Notes: generated by a model from the letters alone, not told the origin. Shown: positions 54,316-63,421, counted from the first letter of the stretch. The stretch is DNA of 64,000 bases from Nitrospira japonica (GCF_900169565.1 NZ_LT828648.1:1552876-1616875), one strand, 5' to 3'. Translations and numbers: made by a program.

Positions 54316-54510
54316 CGGTCTGCTACCTTCGCTGAGGCCTGGGCCTTGTTGGCCGCTGTTAGCCTCGTTGATGCTTGGCGCCGCAACTGGATCCATTCCA
54401 AGCGACGCTTGAATGGATCTGCGGACAGCGACGCCACCTGCCCGGAGCAGGCCGCATAACTCGGCATCAGCGGAAACACAAGTCCCAATGGCCGCTTAGG
54501 TAGCAGACCT
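54316..54510 (-). ncRNA. Long rod-like structured RNA, candidate 6S RNA
   Basis: An 11-bp closing stem (54317-54327 with 54499-54509) encloses further nested pairings: 54367-54374 with 54464-54471, 54381-54385 with 54420-54424, and an apical stem 54390-54398 with 54411-54419. A side hairpin CCTGC/GCAGG lies at 54437-54451. Read on the minus strand, this gives a closing stem, an internal bubble with a small hairpin on its 5' side, and an apical stem starting CCGCAG. That matches the layout of E. coli 6S RNA (hairpin just before CCGCGG), at about 194 nt. 6S RNA binds RNA polymerase as a promoter mimic. A MITE-like inverted repeat is the alternative. Confidence 0.4.
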
Positions 54511-54686
54511 CGTGGTCTCTCTACCCAGGCTTCATCATTGTTCGGAAAACTGAAACGGGTATTCCGTCGATATGCTGGAGCCGCATGAAGGTGGCCCGAT
54601 TCACCTCAAACGTGCACGCATTCTTGCTCCCTCAACCTATATCTTGCTTGGCGCGGGTGTCGCGGTGACCGGGTGCCCCGTCGCGC

Positions 54687-54734
54687 GGAGCGGAAGGGAC
54701 CCGCTGGGGGATGGGTGGAGCGAGCACCAGGGGG
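54687..54734. repeat. Dispersed intergenic repeat gamma, copy 2
   Basis: Second copy of the GC-rich element at 6074-6121, sharing the CTGGGGGATGGG core. It is flanked by GCGCGGGTGTCGCGG (about 54650) and CCGCGACAGGACCCGCGC (54742-54759), which are inverted copies apart from a 3-base gap, so the unit can fold into a long stem. The rest of the 54526-54846 spacer shows no gene. Confidence 0.55.
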
Positions 54735-54846
54735 CTGGTTGCCGCGACAGGACCCGCGCTCACACCCCTTTCATCGCTCTGTACGACGACAGCATAATGA
54801 TACCTGGTGAACTCGATCGACCGTACTGATCCTGGGGAGGTGCATC

Positions 54847-55143
54847 ATGGCGGTGACGCTGATCAACGTGTTCTCGGTTCCGAAGGGGCAGGAAGAGGCG
54901 TTCGTGAAATGGTGGGAGGACGTGAAGGCCGACATTACCTCCCAGCCTGGCTTCATCAGCGGGAAGTTTCATCGAAGCCTCAAGCCGGACAGCAAGTTCA
55001 ATTTCATCAACATCGCGATTTGGGACAACGAAGAAATCTACTGGAAGGCGTATGAGAAGAGCGTCACGCCGATGAAAGCCAAGCTGGCGCAGCTGGGCGT
55101 CGAGATGGTGCCGGCGCTCTACCGCGTCGCGTTTGAATATTGA
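54847..55143 (+). CDS. Antibiotic-biosynthesis-monooxygenase (ABM) domain protein
   Basis: A 98-residue dimeric alpha/beta-barrel type protein starting after GGGGAGG. Typical residues are VTLINVFSVPKGQEEAFVKWWEDV and GFISGKFHRSL, with aromatic residues lining the cavity (NFINIAIWDNEEIYW). ABM proteins include quinol monooxygenases and haem-degrading enzymes; the haem-ligand set was not recognised. Substrate unknown. Alone, upstream of the riboswitch. Confidence 0.83.
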   Translation: MAVTLINVFSVPKGQEEAFVKWWEDVKADITSQPGFISGKFHRSLKPDSKFNFINIAIWDNEEIYWKAYEKSVTPMKAKLAQLGVEMVPALYRVAFEY

Positions 55144-55200
55144 TCGAGCGTCCGGTCGCGCGTGCTTGACTTCACCAGGGGCCGACTATAGACTCCGCCC

Positions 55201-55384
55201 GTGCTGGTTCACTGATCTCCTATTCAGTGAGCAAAAGGGAACCCGGTGCGAATCCGGGGCTGCCCCGCAGCGGTAAGCGAGAACGACTCCACGATTACGC
55301 ACTGGCCTTCCGGCCGGGAAGCGGTGGAGAGTAGGAATCCGGCGACAGCCGAAGCGCTCGCAAGCCCGAAGACCTGCCAGCACC
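55201..55384 (+). promoter_or_regulatory. Cobalamin riboswitch upstream of nrdAB
   Basis: The closing stem P1 is GTGCTGG (55201-55207) with CCAGCAC (55377-55383). The conserved core AAGGGAACCCGGTGCGAATC, CCGGGGCTGCCCCGCAGCGG and the later GCCCGAAGACCTGCC (B12 box side) match the AdoCbl/cobalamin riboswitch consensus. About 265 nt separate it from nrdA, and a GACCT/AGGTC pair (around 55420-55447) may form the expression platform. Binding of B12 normally represses downstream genes. Confidence 0.93.
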
Positions 55385-55648
55385 CGGTGACGGAGAGACA
55401 ACCGAAACCGGTTCGACCTGGAAGCCTCGAGGGAGGACCGTAGGTCTGAGCTGGTTCGGACTGTCATCCTGCCTTCCGTTCTTGGTTCACGACCAACATC
55501 CTTCTACAGCTGTATTCTCACCCGCGGGGGTGGCGGTCGGTCTCGGAACCGTGTTGATTCCCTCACGCGTTTCGGCCGGCAACGACTTCTCGCGGTTCGC
55601 CGCAAAGGGGCATCCTTTGCGCTACCCGACCCAACGAGGAGGACGTGC

Positions 55649-58090
55649 ATGCCCAGTGAACCAACCGAGAGCATCGAGAGTCTCGCCGTCTCAGATTCAC
55701 CCCTCTCTCCACATGGCGGGAACGATGAGGTGTCTTCCCAGCACACCATGCGGGTGAAGAAGCGCAACGGGTCGACGGAACCGGTCGACGTCATGAAGAT
55801 CGTCCGTGCCGTGGAGCGCTGCTGCGGCGGCCTCTCGGACATCGATCCGCTTCGGATCGCGACCAAGACCATCAGCGGCCTGTACGACGGGGCGACGACG
55901 CGCGAACTCGACCGGCTTTCGATCCAGACGGCTGCTGCCCTGATCGTGGAGGAACCCCAGTACGCAAGACTCGCCGCCCGGTTGCTGGCGACTTACATCG
56001 ACAAGGAGGTGCGGAATCAGGAGATCCACGCGTTCTCCCAGTCCGTCGCCGCCGGGTATCGCCTGGGATTGGTGAACGAGCGGCTTCAACACTTCGTCTC
56101 GCAAAACAGCCGCAAGTTGAACGATGCGCTCGATCCGAAGCGGGACCGTGAGTTCGAATATTTCGGGTTGCGTACCGTGTACGACCGGTATTTGCTCAAA
56201 CACCCGGCGACCCGGCAAGTGATCGAGACGCCGCAGCAGTTCTTCCTGCGCATCGCCTGCGCGCTGTCAGAGACCGTCTCCGACGCGCTGGAACTGTACC
56301 GGTTGTTGTCATCTTTGGAATACCTTCCGAGCTCGCCGACCCTGTTCAATGCCGGGACGAAGCACGAGCAGTTGTCGAGCTGCTTCTTGCTCGATTCGCC
56401 CGACGACCACCTCGAGCATATCTATCAACGCTACACGGACGTGGCGATGCTGTCGAAGTTCTCGGGAGGCATCGGTCTGGCGTATCATCGTGTGCGCTCG
56501 CGCGGCTCCTTGATCGAGAGCACGAACGGACACTCGAACGGAATCATCCCCTGGCTGAAGACGCTCGACGCCTCCGTTGCCGCGGTCAATCAGGGTGGAA
56601 AGCGTAAAGGCGCCTGTTGCGTGTATCTCGAGCCGTGGCACGCCGACGTCGAAGAGTTTCTGGAACTGCGCGACAACACGGGCGACGAAGCTTCCAGAAC
56701 CCACAATCTGAACCTTGCCAATTGGATTCCGGATCTCTTCATGAGGCGTGTGGAAGCCGACGCTGATTGGAGTCTGTTCGATCCGAAGACCGTTCCGGAA
56801 CTGCCGGATCTTTACGGTGAAGAGTTCGAGCGGGCGTACGTCCGGGCGGAAGAGGCCGGGCTCGCGGTAAAAGCCATCAAGGCGCGCGAGCTGTATGCGC
56901 GAATGATGCGGACGCTCGCGCAGACCGGCAACGGGTGGATGACGTTCAAGGACAAGTCGAACCGTGCCTGTAACCAGACCGCGTTGCCGGGGCGGACCGT
57001 TCATCTGTCGAACCTCTGCACCGAAATCCTCGAGGTGACGTCGCGGGACGAAACGGCCGTCTGCAACCTTGGCTCGATCAATCTTGCCCGCCATACCGCG
57101 GCCGGCTCCGACGGCGCCGTCTCGTTCGATTTCGAGAAAATGGGCCGTACCGTGCGATGCGCGGTGTATCAGCTCGATCGCGTCATCGACTTGAATTATT
57201 ACCCGATCACCGCGGCCCGGTCGTCCAATCTGCGCTGGCGGCCGGTCGGGCTCGGGGTCATGGGCCTGCAGGACGTGTTGTTTCAAATGCGGCTTTCCTT
57301 CGACGCTCCGGAGGCGCGCGCATTGTCTGCCCGCATTGCCGAAGACATTTACTACCACGCGCTCTCGGCTTCGGTGGATCTCGCGATCACGAAGGGCCGT
57401 CATCCCGCGTTCGAGGACACGAGGGCGGCGCGAGGCGAACTGCAATTCGACGCCTGGGGCATCGAACCGAGCGATCCGGCGCGATGGAGCGCGCTCCGGA
57501 CGCGGATCGCGACGCATGGGCTGCGAAATTCGCTTCTGGTCGCGATCGCGCCCACCGCCACGATTGCGTCGATCGCCGGATGTTACGAATGCATCGAGCC
57601 GCAGGTCTCGAACCTGTTCAAGCGGGAAACGCTCTCCGGGGACTTTCTCCAAGTGAACCGGTATCTCGTCGCGGACCTGAAGCGGCTCGGCCTGTGGAAC
57701 AGCGAGACGCGGGCGCGCCTCAAGCTGGCCGAAGGCTCCGCGCAAGGGCTCAATGAACTGCCGAGCGACCTGCGAACCCTGTATCGGACCGCCTGGGAGA
57801 TTCCGATGCGGTCCCTCATCGACATGGCGGCCGATAGGGGAGCCTTCATCGACCAAAGTCAATCGCTCAATCTGTTCATTGAAAATCCGAACATCGGCCA
57901 ATTGTCGAGCATGTATTTCTACGGGTGGAAGAAGGGATTGAAGACGACGTACTACCTGCGTTCCCGGCCCGCCACGCGCATCGCGAAAGCCACGGTCGAC
58001 GCCGCGCCGCAAAAGTCGCCAGGCGAACGGGGCACGGACGCCGTGGCCTGTTCGCTCGAGAATCCCGGAAGCTGCGAGGCTTGCCAATGA
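55649..58090 (+). CDS. nrdA: Class I ribonucleotide reductase large subunit
   Basis: An 813-residue catalytic subunit that reduces ribonucleotides to deoxyribonucleotides with NrdB. An N-terminal ATP-cone (MRVKKRNGSTEPVDVMKIVRAV, about 35-125) is followed by the ten-stranded barrel with SSCFLLDSPDD (redox Cys), NLCTEIL (radical Cys and Glu), VCNLGSINL (second redox Cys) and PTATIASIAGCYECIEP. The C-terminal SCEACQ supplies the disulfide-relay pair. GAGGAGG precedes the ATG. It overlaps nrdB by four bases and is under the cobalamin riboswitch. Confidence 0.96.
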   Translation: MPSEPTESIESLAVSDSPLSPHGGNDEVSSQHTMRVKKRNGSTEPVDVMKIVRAVERCCGGLSDIDPLRIATKTISGLYDGATTRELDRLSIQTAAALIVEEPQYARLAARLLATYIDKEVRNQEIHAFSQSVAAGYRLGLVNERLQHFVSQNSRKLNDALDPKRDREFEYFGLRTVYDRYLLKHPATRQVIETPQQFFLRIACALSETVSDALELYRLLSSLEYLPSSPTLFNAGTKHEQLSSCFLLDSPDDHLEHIYQRYTDVAMLSKFSGGIGLAYHRVRSRGSLIESTNGHSNGIIPWLKTLDASVAAVNQGGKRKGACCVYLEPWHADVEEFLELRDNTGDEASRTHNLNLANWIPDLFMRRVEADADWSLFDPKTVPELPDLYGEEFERAYVRAEEAGLAVKAIKARELYARMMRTLAQTGNGWMTFKDKSNRACNQTALPGRTVHLSNLCTEILEVTSRDETAVCNLGSINLARHTAAGSDGAVSFDFEKMGRTVRCAVYQLDRVIDLNYYPITAARSSNLRWRPVGLGVMGLQDVLFQMRLSFDAPEARALSARIAEDIYYHALSASVDLAITKGRHPAFEDTRAARGELQFDAWGIEPSDPARWSALRTRIATHGLRNSLLVAIAPTATIASIAGCYECIEPQVSNLFKRETLSGDFLQVNRYLVADLKRLGLWNSETRARLKLAEGSAQGLNELPSDLRTLYRTAWEIPMRSLIDMAADRGAFIDQSQSLNLFIENPNIGQLSSMYFYGWKKGLKTTYYLRSRPATRIAKATVDAAPQKSPGERGTDAVACSLENPGSCEACQ

Positions 58091-59109
58091 GCCACGTCAA
58101 ACGGCCGGCGCGGCTGCTCGATCCCGGTATGTGCCTGACACTCCGCCCCATGGCGTATCCCGTATTCTTCGACATGTATCGCTCGGCGATCAAGAACACC
58201 TGGACCGTGGAAGAAGTGGACTTTTCGACCGACGTGGGCGATCTGCGCACGAAGATGAGCGCCGCCGAACGTCACCTGGTGCAGCGGCTCGTCGCATTCT
58301 TCGCCACCGGCGATTCGATCGTGGCCAACAATCTGGTCCTCAATCTGTACGAGCACATCAACGCGCCGGAGGCGCGGATGTATTTGTCCCGGCAGCTCTA
58401 TGAGGAGGCCCTGCACGTCCAATTTTATTTGACGCTGCTCGACACGTACGTGCCCGACCCTGACGAGCGGTTCTCGGCGTTTGCCGCCGTGGAAACCATT
58501 CCCTCGATCCGGCGAAAAGCCGAATTTTGCTTCCGGTGGATGGATTCGATCCACCGACTCGATGCCCTGGATTCCCGTGAGAAGCGGAGCCGATTTTTGA
58601 GGAATCTGGTCTGCTTCGCCGCCTGCATCGAGGGACTCTTTTTCTTCGCCGCGTTCGCCTATGTGTATTTCCTCCGGTCACGCGGCCTGTTGCACGGGCT
58701 TGCGAGCGGGACCAACTGGGTCTTTCGAGACGAAAGCGCCCATATGGCCTTTGCCTTCGAGGTGGTCAGTCAAGTCCGCCGTGAAGAACCGGAGCTGTTC
58801 GACGGAGCGTTCGAGGCCGATATCGGGCTGATGATGGACGAAGCCGTCGCCTGCGAGACCGCGTTTGCCGAAGATCTCTTGGGTGGAGGCGTGGCGGGCC
58901 TCTCCTTGCGCGACGTGCGGCAGTATCTGCAGTTTGTGGCGGATCAACGACTGACGACCCTCGGCCTCCGGAAACGGTACGGGGCGAAAAATCCTTTCAC
59001 GTTCATGGATCTTCAGGATGTGCAGGAAGTGGCGAATTTCTTTGAACGGCGTGTGTCCGCGTATCAGGTGGGCGTGACCGGAGACGTAGCCTTCGATGCG
59101 GCATTCTGA
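58087..59109 (+). CDS. nrdB: Class I ribonucleotide reductase small subunit
   Basis: A 340-residue radical-generating subunit. Metal ligands map to Asp76 (FATGDSI), Glu107 and His110 (YEEALH), Glu182 (ACIEGLFFF), Glu216 and His219 (RDESAHM). Tyr114 lies at His+4, as does the radical Tyr122 of E. coli NrdB, so a tyrosyl-radical class Ia type is predicted. The frame is open upstream inside nrdA; ATG in the ATGA overlap is the start. Confidence 0.95.
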   Translation: MSHVKRPARLLDPGMCLTLRPMAYPVFFDMYRSAIKNTWTVEEVDFSTDVGDLRTKMSAAERHLVQRLVAFFATGDSIVANNLVLNLYEHINAPEARMYLSRQLYEEALHVQFYLTLLDTYVPDPDERFSAFAAVETIPSIRRKAEFCFRWMDSIHRLDALDSREKRSRFLRNLVCFAACIEGLFFFAAFAYVYFLRSRGLLHGLASGTNWVFRDESAHMAFAFEVVSQVRREEPELFDGAFEADIGLMMDEAVACETAFAEDLLGGGVAGLSLRDVRQYLQFVADQRLTTLGLRKRYGAKNPFTFMDLQDVQEVANFFERRVSAYQVGVTGDVAFDAAF

Positions 59110-59262
59110 CGGACGATACCCGGCGCCGGGTTGCGTGGCAGGCGGGCGGGTTTGGCCGCCGGCGCGACCCCGTGTGGATCCGGATTGCGGACTCAGGGCA
59201 TGCGGGTGGGCGGAAGTCGAGGCGGCTGGGGTGGTTCCAAGCCGCTTCGCCGGTGCGCCGGC

Positions 59263-59505
59263 GTGAGCGTCTCGGAGTTCGATCCGGCCAAGTGCCCGCG
59301 CTGCGGACAGGGGAATGAATGCGGGATGGCGGCCGGCAGCAGAGCCTGTTGGTGTTTCGAGTCATCCATTGCACCGGAGGTCCTCGATCGTGTCCGATGC
59401 GGATCCGAGGGGCAGGCCTGCCTTTGTCGGATTTGTCTATCGGAGCCCCATTCCTCGATGGTCGAGTTGGCAAAGATTCACGATCGTATTCGAACGTGGA
59501 GGTAG
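59263..59505 (+). CDS. Cysteine-rich CWC family protein
   Basis: About 80 residues (GTG start; ATG at 59200 possible). The motif series CPRCGQGNECGMAAGSRACWC, then CGSEGQACLCRICL, gives the CxxC, C, CWC, C and CxC-x2-C pattern of the cysteine-rich CWC domain, probably zinc-binding. Function unknown. It stands alone after nrdB. Confidence 0.75.
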   Translation: MSVSEFDPAKCPRCGQGNECGMAAGSRACWCFESSIAPEVLDRVRCGSEGQACLCRICLSEPHSSMVELAKIHDRIRTWR

Positions 59506-60005
59506 TGGCGAGGCCGTCGATGCAGCGCAGGCGCGAGGCCTCTTCGTTGTAGGTATCTGTCCACGGTCTGCCCCCCTGCGTCTCTCCCCTCCGTCACGCT
59601 CCCTCGAGGGCTTCGGCTCCGGGCCGTGCCGTGGTAAGATCTTTTTCGGGATTTCTGCTCAATCCGATTGCGCTGGCCTTGAATTTCAAAAACAGATATC
59701 TTAGAGTCATTACCCATCCCGCCGGGTGATCAGGAGCGGCTTAATGCCCACCAAGTCACGGCACCACTGCTGTTCGGCGTCGTCGCGCTCGGGTGGTGGA
59801 TGATTGTATAGCGCGTCCGGCAGGGGCAGACACGCTTGTCTGAGCAGTGGCTGTGTGTCGTCTACTTACCGGCTTTCGCAAGGTTTTGGTCAAGGATGTT
59901 ATTCGGTTCTTCGTGGGTCATTCCGCTTCCGAGTCTCCATGTGACGCATTTGGGGTCCGTTGAGAGAACGGTCGGACGAGAATCGGTGCGATTAGCGATT
60001 GGCAG
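59506..60005. other. Intergenic region with possible gene remnant
   Basis: About 500 bp without a secure gene. On the minus strand, from about 59870 down to a TAA near 59713, one frame reads like a protein C-terminus (LPDALYNHPPPERDD, then QQWCRDLVGIKPLL) but has no start codon after the preceding in-frame stop. It may be a decayed gene fragment. Confidence 0.3.
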
Positions 60006-60923
60006 ATGCTCTCAGAGGGCCCCGTGGTAGCTACCAGTCCCGATCAGTCGATCCCGCCTAAATCTCCCGGCTTCTGCTGGTGGGAGTCGCTCCCGTTCGT
60101 TGCCATCCACTTGCTCTGTCTTGCCGCAATCCTGACGGGTGTACGATGGGAATGGGTTGTCCTGGCCGTCGTGAGTTACTACGTGAGGATGATCGGCGTC
60201 ACGGCGGGGTATCACCGCTATTTCTCGCACCGGTCGTTCAAGACGAGCCGGATGTTTCAATTTCTACTGGCGTTTTGGGCCATGACGTCGGCACAGAAGG
60301 GCGTGTTGTGGTGGGCCGCCCATCACCGCCATCACCATAAGTATTCGGATCGGAAAGAAGATTTCCATTCCCCTCTGCAGCGGGGGTTCTGGTATTCGCA
60401 CGTCGGCTGGATCCTCTCGGATGATCACGTCAAGACCGACTTGACCCTGGTGAAGGACCTGAGCCGCTATCCTGAGATTCGGTTCCTGGATCGGTTCTAT
60501 TTTCTTCCCCCGTTTGTCTACGGCGGCCTGCTCTATTTGCTCTGGGGATTTCCGGGGTTGGTCTGGGGCTTCTTCATCTCCACAACGGCGCTCTACCATT
60601 GCACGTTCTTCATCAATTCACTGACTCATTTGTTCGGGACCGTTCGATACCGATCCGGTGACGGAAGCAGAAACAGCCTCATCCTCGCTCTCCTTTGCTG
60701 CGGGGAAGGCTGGCACAACAATCACCACCACTATCAGATTGCAGCCAATCAAGGTTGGTTCTGGTGGGAGGTGGACCTGTCCTACTACGTCCTCGTCGTC
60801 CTGTCGTGGGTTGGGCTTGTATGGGACATCCGCACGCCGCCCCCGCAGATCAAAGCCGCGACCATCGCCACCGAGCTGTCCTTCCGATCGGACGGCCCCC
60901 AGGCACCGGCCGCCCTCCGATAG
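60006..60923 (+). CDS. Acyl-CoA/acyl-lipid desaturase
   Basis: A 305-residue membrane di-iron desaturase with three His boxes: HRYFSH, HRHHH and HNNHHH. Four transmembrane helices surround them (about 28-70 and 170-205). It inserts a cis double bond into a fatty acyl chain using O2. It lies 7 bp before a cfa-like gene, so its product is the likely substrate of that methyltransferase. The start is the ATG (MLSEGPVV); the ribosome-binding site is weak. Regiospecificity is unknown. Confidence 0.92.
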   Translation: MLSEGPVVATSPDQSIPPKSPGFCWWESLPFVAIHLLCLAAILTGVRWEWVVLAVVSYYVRMIGVTAGYHRYFSHRSFKTSRMFQFLLAFWAMTSAQKGVLWWAAHHRHHHKYSDRKEDFHSPLQRGFWYSHVGWILSDDHVKTDLTLVKDLSRYPEIRFLDRFYFLPPFVYGGLLYLLWGFPGLVWGFFISTTALYHCTFFINSLTHLFGTVRYRSGDGSRNSLILALLCCGEGWHNNHHHYQIAANQGWFWWEVDLSYYVLVVLSWVGLVWDIRTPPPQIKAATIATELSFRSDGPQAPAALR

Positions 60924-60930
60924 GGTTGTC

Positions 60931-62076
60931 ATGGCGGGTGCCGTCGGCCATTCTGAACAGCGGATCATGAGTCAAAAATCCACGATCGAGAGTTTGCTTG
61001 AAAAGGCCGGCATCCAGGTCGATGGACCGGAGCCGGGCGACATCCGTGTCCACGACGACCGTTTCTATGCCCGGGTGCTGGCGGAAGGGTCGTTGGGATT
61101 GGGCGAATCCTACATGGACGGCTGGTGGGATTCGCGGCGCTTGGACGACTTCTTCGCCAAGTTCCACGATGTGCCGCTGGATCACGCCGTCGTCGACAAA
61201 TACCTGATCATGAACGCATTGAAGGCGCGGCTGTTCAACATGCAGAACATGCGGCTTTCGAAGCGGGTTGCCCAGCAGCATTATGATCTGGACAATGCCT
61301 TCTATGAAAAAATGCTCGGCCCGCACATGCAGTATACCTGCGCCTATTGGAAACGGGCCCAGGATCTGGAGACGGCGCAGAAGCACAAGCTGGACCTCAT
61401 CTGCAGAAAACTGCACCTTCAGAAGGGAGAACGGGTCCTGGAGCTCGGGTGCGGATGGGGCGGCTTCGCCCGCTATGCCGCGACTCACTACGGATGCAGC
61501 GTGACGGCCTACAATATTTCCGAACAACAAGTGAGCTATGCACGCAAGTGGTGCGAGGACCTTCCGGTCGAGGTGATTCAGGGCGACTACCGGAGCGCCT
61601 CGGGCGAGTTCGACAAGGTCGCGGCCATCGGCCTGTGCGAGCACGTGGGATACAAGAATTACCGGACGCTCATGGAAACGGTCCATCGGACGCTGAAGCG
61701 CCGCGGACTCTTTCTGCTCCATACGATCGGGAACAACGCGTCGGTCTCGACGGCCGATCCCTGGTTCGACAAGTACATTTTCCCCGGCGGGATGCTCCCT
61801 TCCGTCGCGCAGCTCAGTGCGGCGATGGACGGACTCTTGGTGTTGGAGGACTGGCACAATTTCGGGCCCGATTACGACCGCACGCTCGTGGCATGGCAGG
61901 AGAACGTGGACCGGCATTGGGACGAGCTCAAGGCGAAATTCGACGAACGGTTCCGCCGGATGTGGCGGTACTACCTCCTGTCGCTGGCCGGGGCCTTCCG
62001 CGCCCGCCGTATTCACCTCTGGCAGGTCGTGCTGTCCAAGCACGGTGCGTTGGGGGGATACGAGCCGGTACGATAA
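60931..62076 (+). CDS. cfa: Cyclopropane-fatty-acid synthase-type methyltransferase
   Basis: About 381 residues, close to E. coli Cfa over its full length: EGSLGLGESYMDGWW, the SAM site VLELGCGWGGFARYAA, FEHVG-type LCEHVGYKNY, FLLHTIG, DPWFDKYIFPGGMLPS and EDWHNFGPDYDRTLVAW. Cfa transfers a methyl group from SAM to a cis double bond. ATG at 60967 is an alternative start. A FAD oxidoreductase starts 4 bp later, the arrangement seen in actinobacterial genes for 10-methyl branched fatty acids (tmsB/bfaB next to tmsA/bfaA). The methyl branch, not the ring, is therefore a likely product (inference). Confidence 0.9.
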   Translation: MAGAVGHSEQRIMSQKSTIESLLEKAGIQVDGPEPGDIRVHDDRFYARVLAEGSLGLGESYMDGWWDSRRLDDFFAKFHDVPLDHAVVDKYLIMNALKARLFNMQNMRLSKRVAQQHYDLDNAFYEKMLGPHMQYTCAYWKRAQDLETAQKHKLDLICRKLHLQKGERVLELGCGWGGFARYAATHYGCSVTAYNISEQQVSYARKWCEDLPVEVIQGDYRSASGEFDKVAAIGLCEHVGYKNYRTLMETVHRTLKRRGLFLLHTIGNNASVSTADPWFDKYIFPGGMLPSVAQLSAAMDGLLVLEDWHNFGPDYDRTLVAWQENVDRHWDELKAKFDERFRRMWRYYLLSLAGAFRARRIHLWQVVLSKHGALGGYEPVR

Positions 62077-62080
62077 GCGC

Positions 62081-63421
62081 ATGATTCCTTTTGACGCGTA
62101 TGCCGAGAAGCGGGCGCGCGCCGCCGCGAGCATGCAGTCCCTCGGTTCCGAGGGACTTTCGCTGGAGAAATCCACTTCCAATCTCTTCCGGCATCGGACC
62201 GGATCCGCCAAACCTCGGCTCGATCTGCGGGAGTTTCGTCACGTCATTCGCATCGACGAACAGGCTCGGACCGCGGAAGTGGAAGCCCTGACGACGTACG
62301 AAGAACTGGTCCGCGAAACCTTGCCATTCCAATTGATGCCGGCGGTGGTGCCGCAGCTCAAGTCCATCACGGTCGGCGGCGCGATCGCGGGGATCGGCAT
62401 CGAATCTTCATCGTTCCGATACGGGTTCGTTCACGAGACCATGCGTGAACTCGACGTCCTGCTCTCCGACGGGCGCGTCGTCACGGCGACCGCCGACAAC
62501 GATCATCGCGACCTGTTCTTCGGGTTTCCCAATTCCTACGGCACGCTGGGCTATGCGTTGCGCACCGTCATCGATCTGATTCCGATCAAACCCTTCGTGA
62601 AGCTGACGCACCGCCGCTTTACGGATCCGGATCGGTATTTTGAGGCCATGGCGGACGCCTGCCGCCAGGGCGGCGCCGATTTCGTGGACGGCACGATGTT
62701 CGACGGGCGGACGTTCTACCTGACGACGGGAATCTTCGTCGGCCAGGCGGAATGGCTGAGCGATTACACCTATCTGCAGATGTACTACCGGTCCATCACG
62801 GAGAAGACGACCGATTACCTGATCACACACGACTATCTCTGGCGTTGGGATACGGATTGGTTCTGGTGCTCCAAGCATTTCCTGCTGCAATATCCGATCA
62901 TGCGCCGGTTATGGGGCAAAGAGCGGCTCAATTCCGGAGTGTACTGGAGGTTGTGGAAGCGGGCCCACGGCTCACGGGTCGCGCAATTGGCCCTGAAGAT
63001 GATCGAAGGCCGTCAGGAGGCCGTCATTCAAGACGTGGAGATTCCGATCGAACAGGCCCCACGATTTGCGCGGTTCTTCAACGAGCGCATCGGCATCACG
63101 CCGGTCTGGCTCTGTCCGGTCGCGGTTCGCGATCCCGCCCGTTCGTACAGTCTGTATCCCATGGAACCCGGCATGCCCTATGTCAATTTCGGTTTCTGGG
63201 ATACGGTCAAGAGCCGTCACGGCGACGGGCATTTCAATAAGCTGGTCGAAGAGACGGTTCGGGATCTTCGCGGCCATAAGTCGCTGTATTCGACCTCGTA
63301 TTATTCTCGGGAAGAATTCGATCGGCTGTACAATGGCGAGGCCTATCGCCGTTTGAAGGGCCTGTACGATCCGGGGAAACGGCTGAAGGGTCTCTATGAA
63401 AAATGTGTGCTCAAGCTCTGA
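62081..63421 (+). CDS. FAD-linked oxidoreductase, predicted methylene-acyl reductase
   Basis: A 446-residue PCMH-type FAD enzyme. The FAD-binding half includes LFRHRTGSAKPRLDLREF, AVVPQLKSITVGGAIAGIGIESSSFRYG and GFPNSYGTLGYALRTV. The rest resembles DWARF1/DHCR24-type reductases. In actinobacteria the equivalent partner of a Cfa-like enzyme reduces the methylene intermediate to a mid-chain methyl group. Position directly after cfa and desaturase genes supports the same role here. The open frame extends upstream in cfa; the ATG (MIPFDAYAEKRA) is chosen. Confidence 0.85.
   Translation: MIPFDAYAEKRARAAASMQSLGSEGLSLEKSTSNLFRHRTGSAKPRLDLREFRHVIRIDEQARTAEVEALTTYEELVRETLPFQLMPAVVPQLKSITVGGAIAGIGIESSSFRYGFVHETMRELDVLLSDGRVVTATADNDHRDLFFGFPNSYGTLGYALRTVIDLIPIKPFVKLTHRRFTDPDRYFEAMADACRQGGADFVDGTMFDGRTFYLTTGIFVGQAEWLSDYTYLQMYYRSITEKTTDYLITHDYLWRWDTDWFWCSKHFLLQYPIMRRLWGKERLNSGVYWRLWKRAHGSRVAQLALKMIEGRQEAVIQDVEIPIEQAPRFARFFNERIGITPVWLCPVAVRDPARSYSLYPMEPGMPYVNFGFWDTVKSRHGDGHFNKLVEETVRDLRGHKSLYSTSYYSREEFDRLYNGEAYRRLKGLYDPGKRLKGLYEKCVLKL

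Noticed and set aside
56309-58087. 592-codon minus-strand frame opposite nrdA
   Set aside because: Antisense shadow of nrdA; Arg-rich and without recognisable domain. The same applies to long antisense frames at 29647-31392, 8895-10220 and 10266-11612.
59713-59870. Minus-strand protein-like frame before the desaturase
   Set aside because: No start codon between the upstream stop and the readable part; kept only as a possible remnant.
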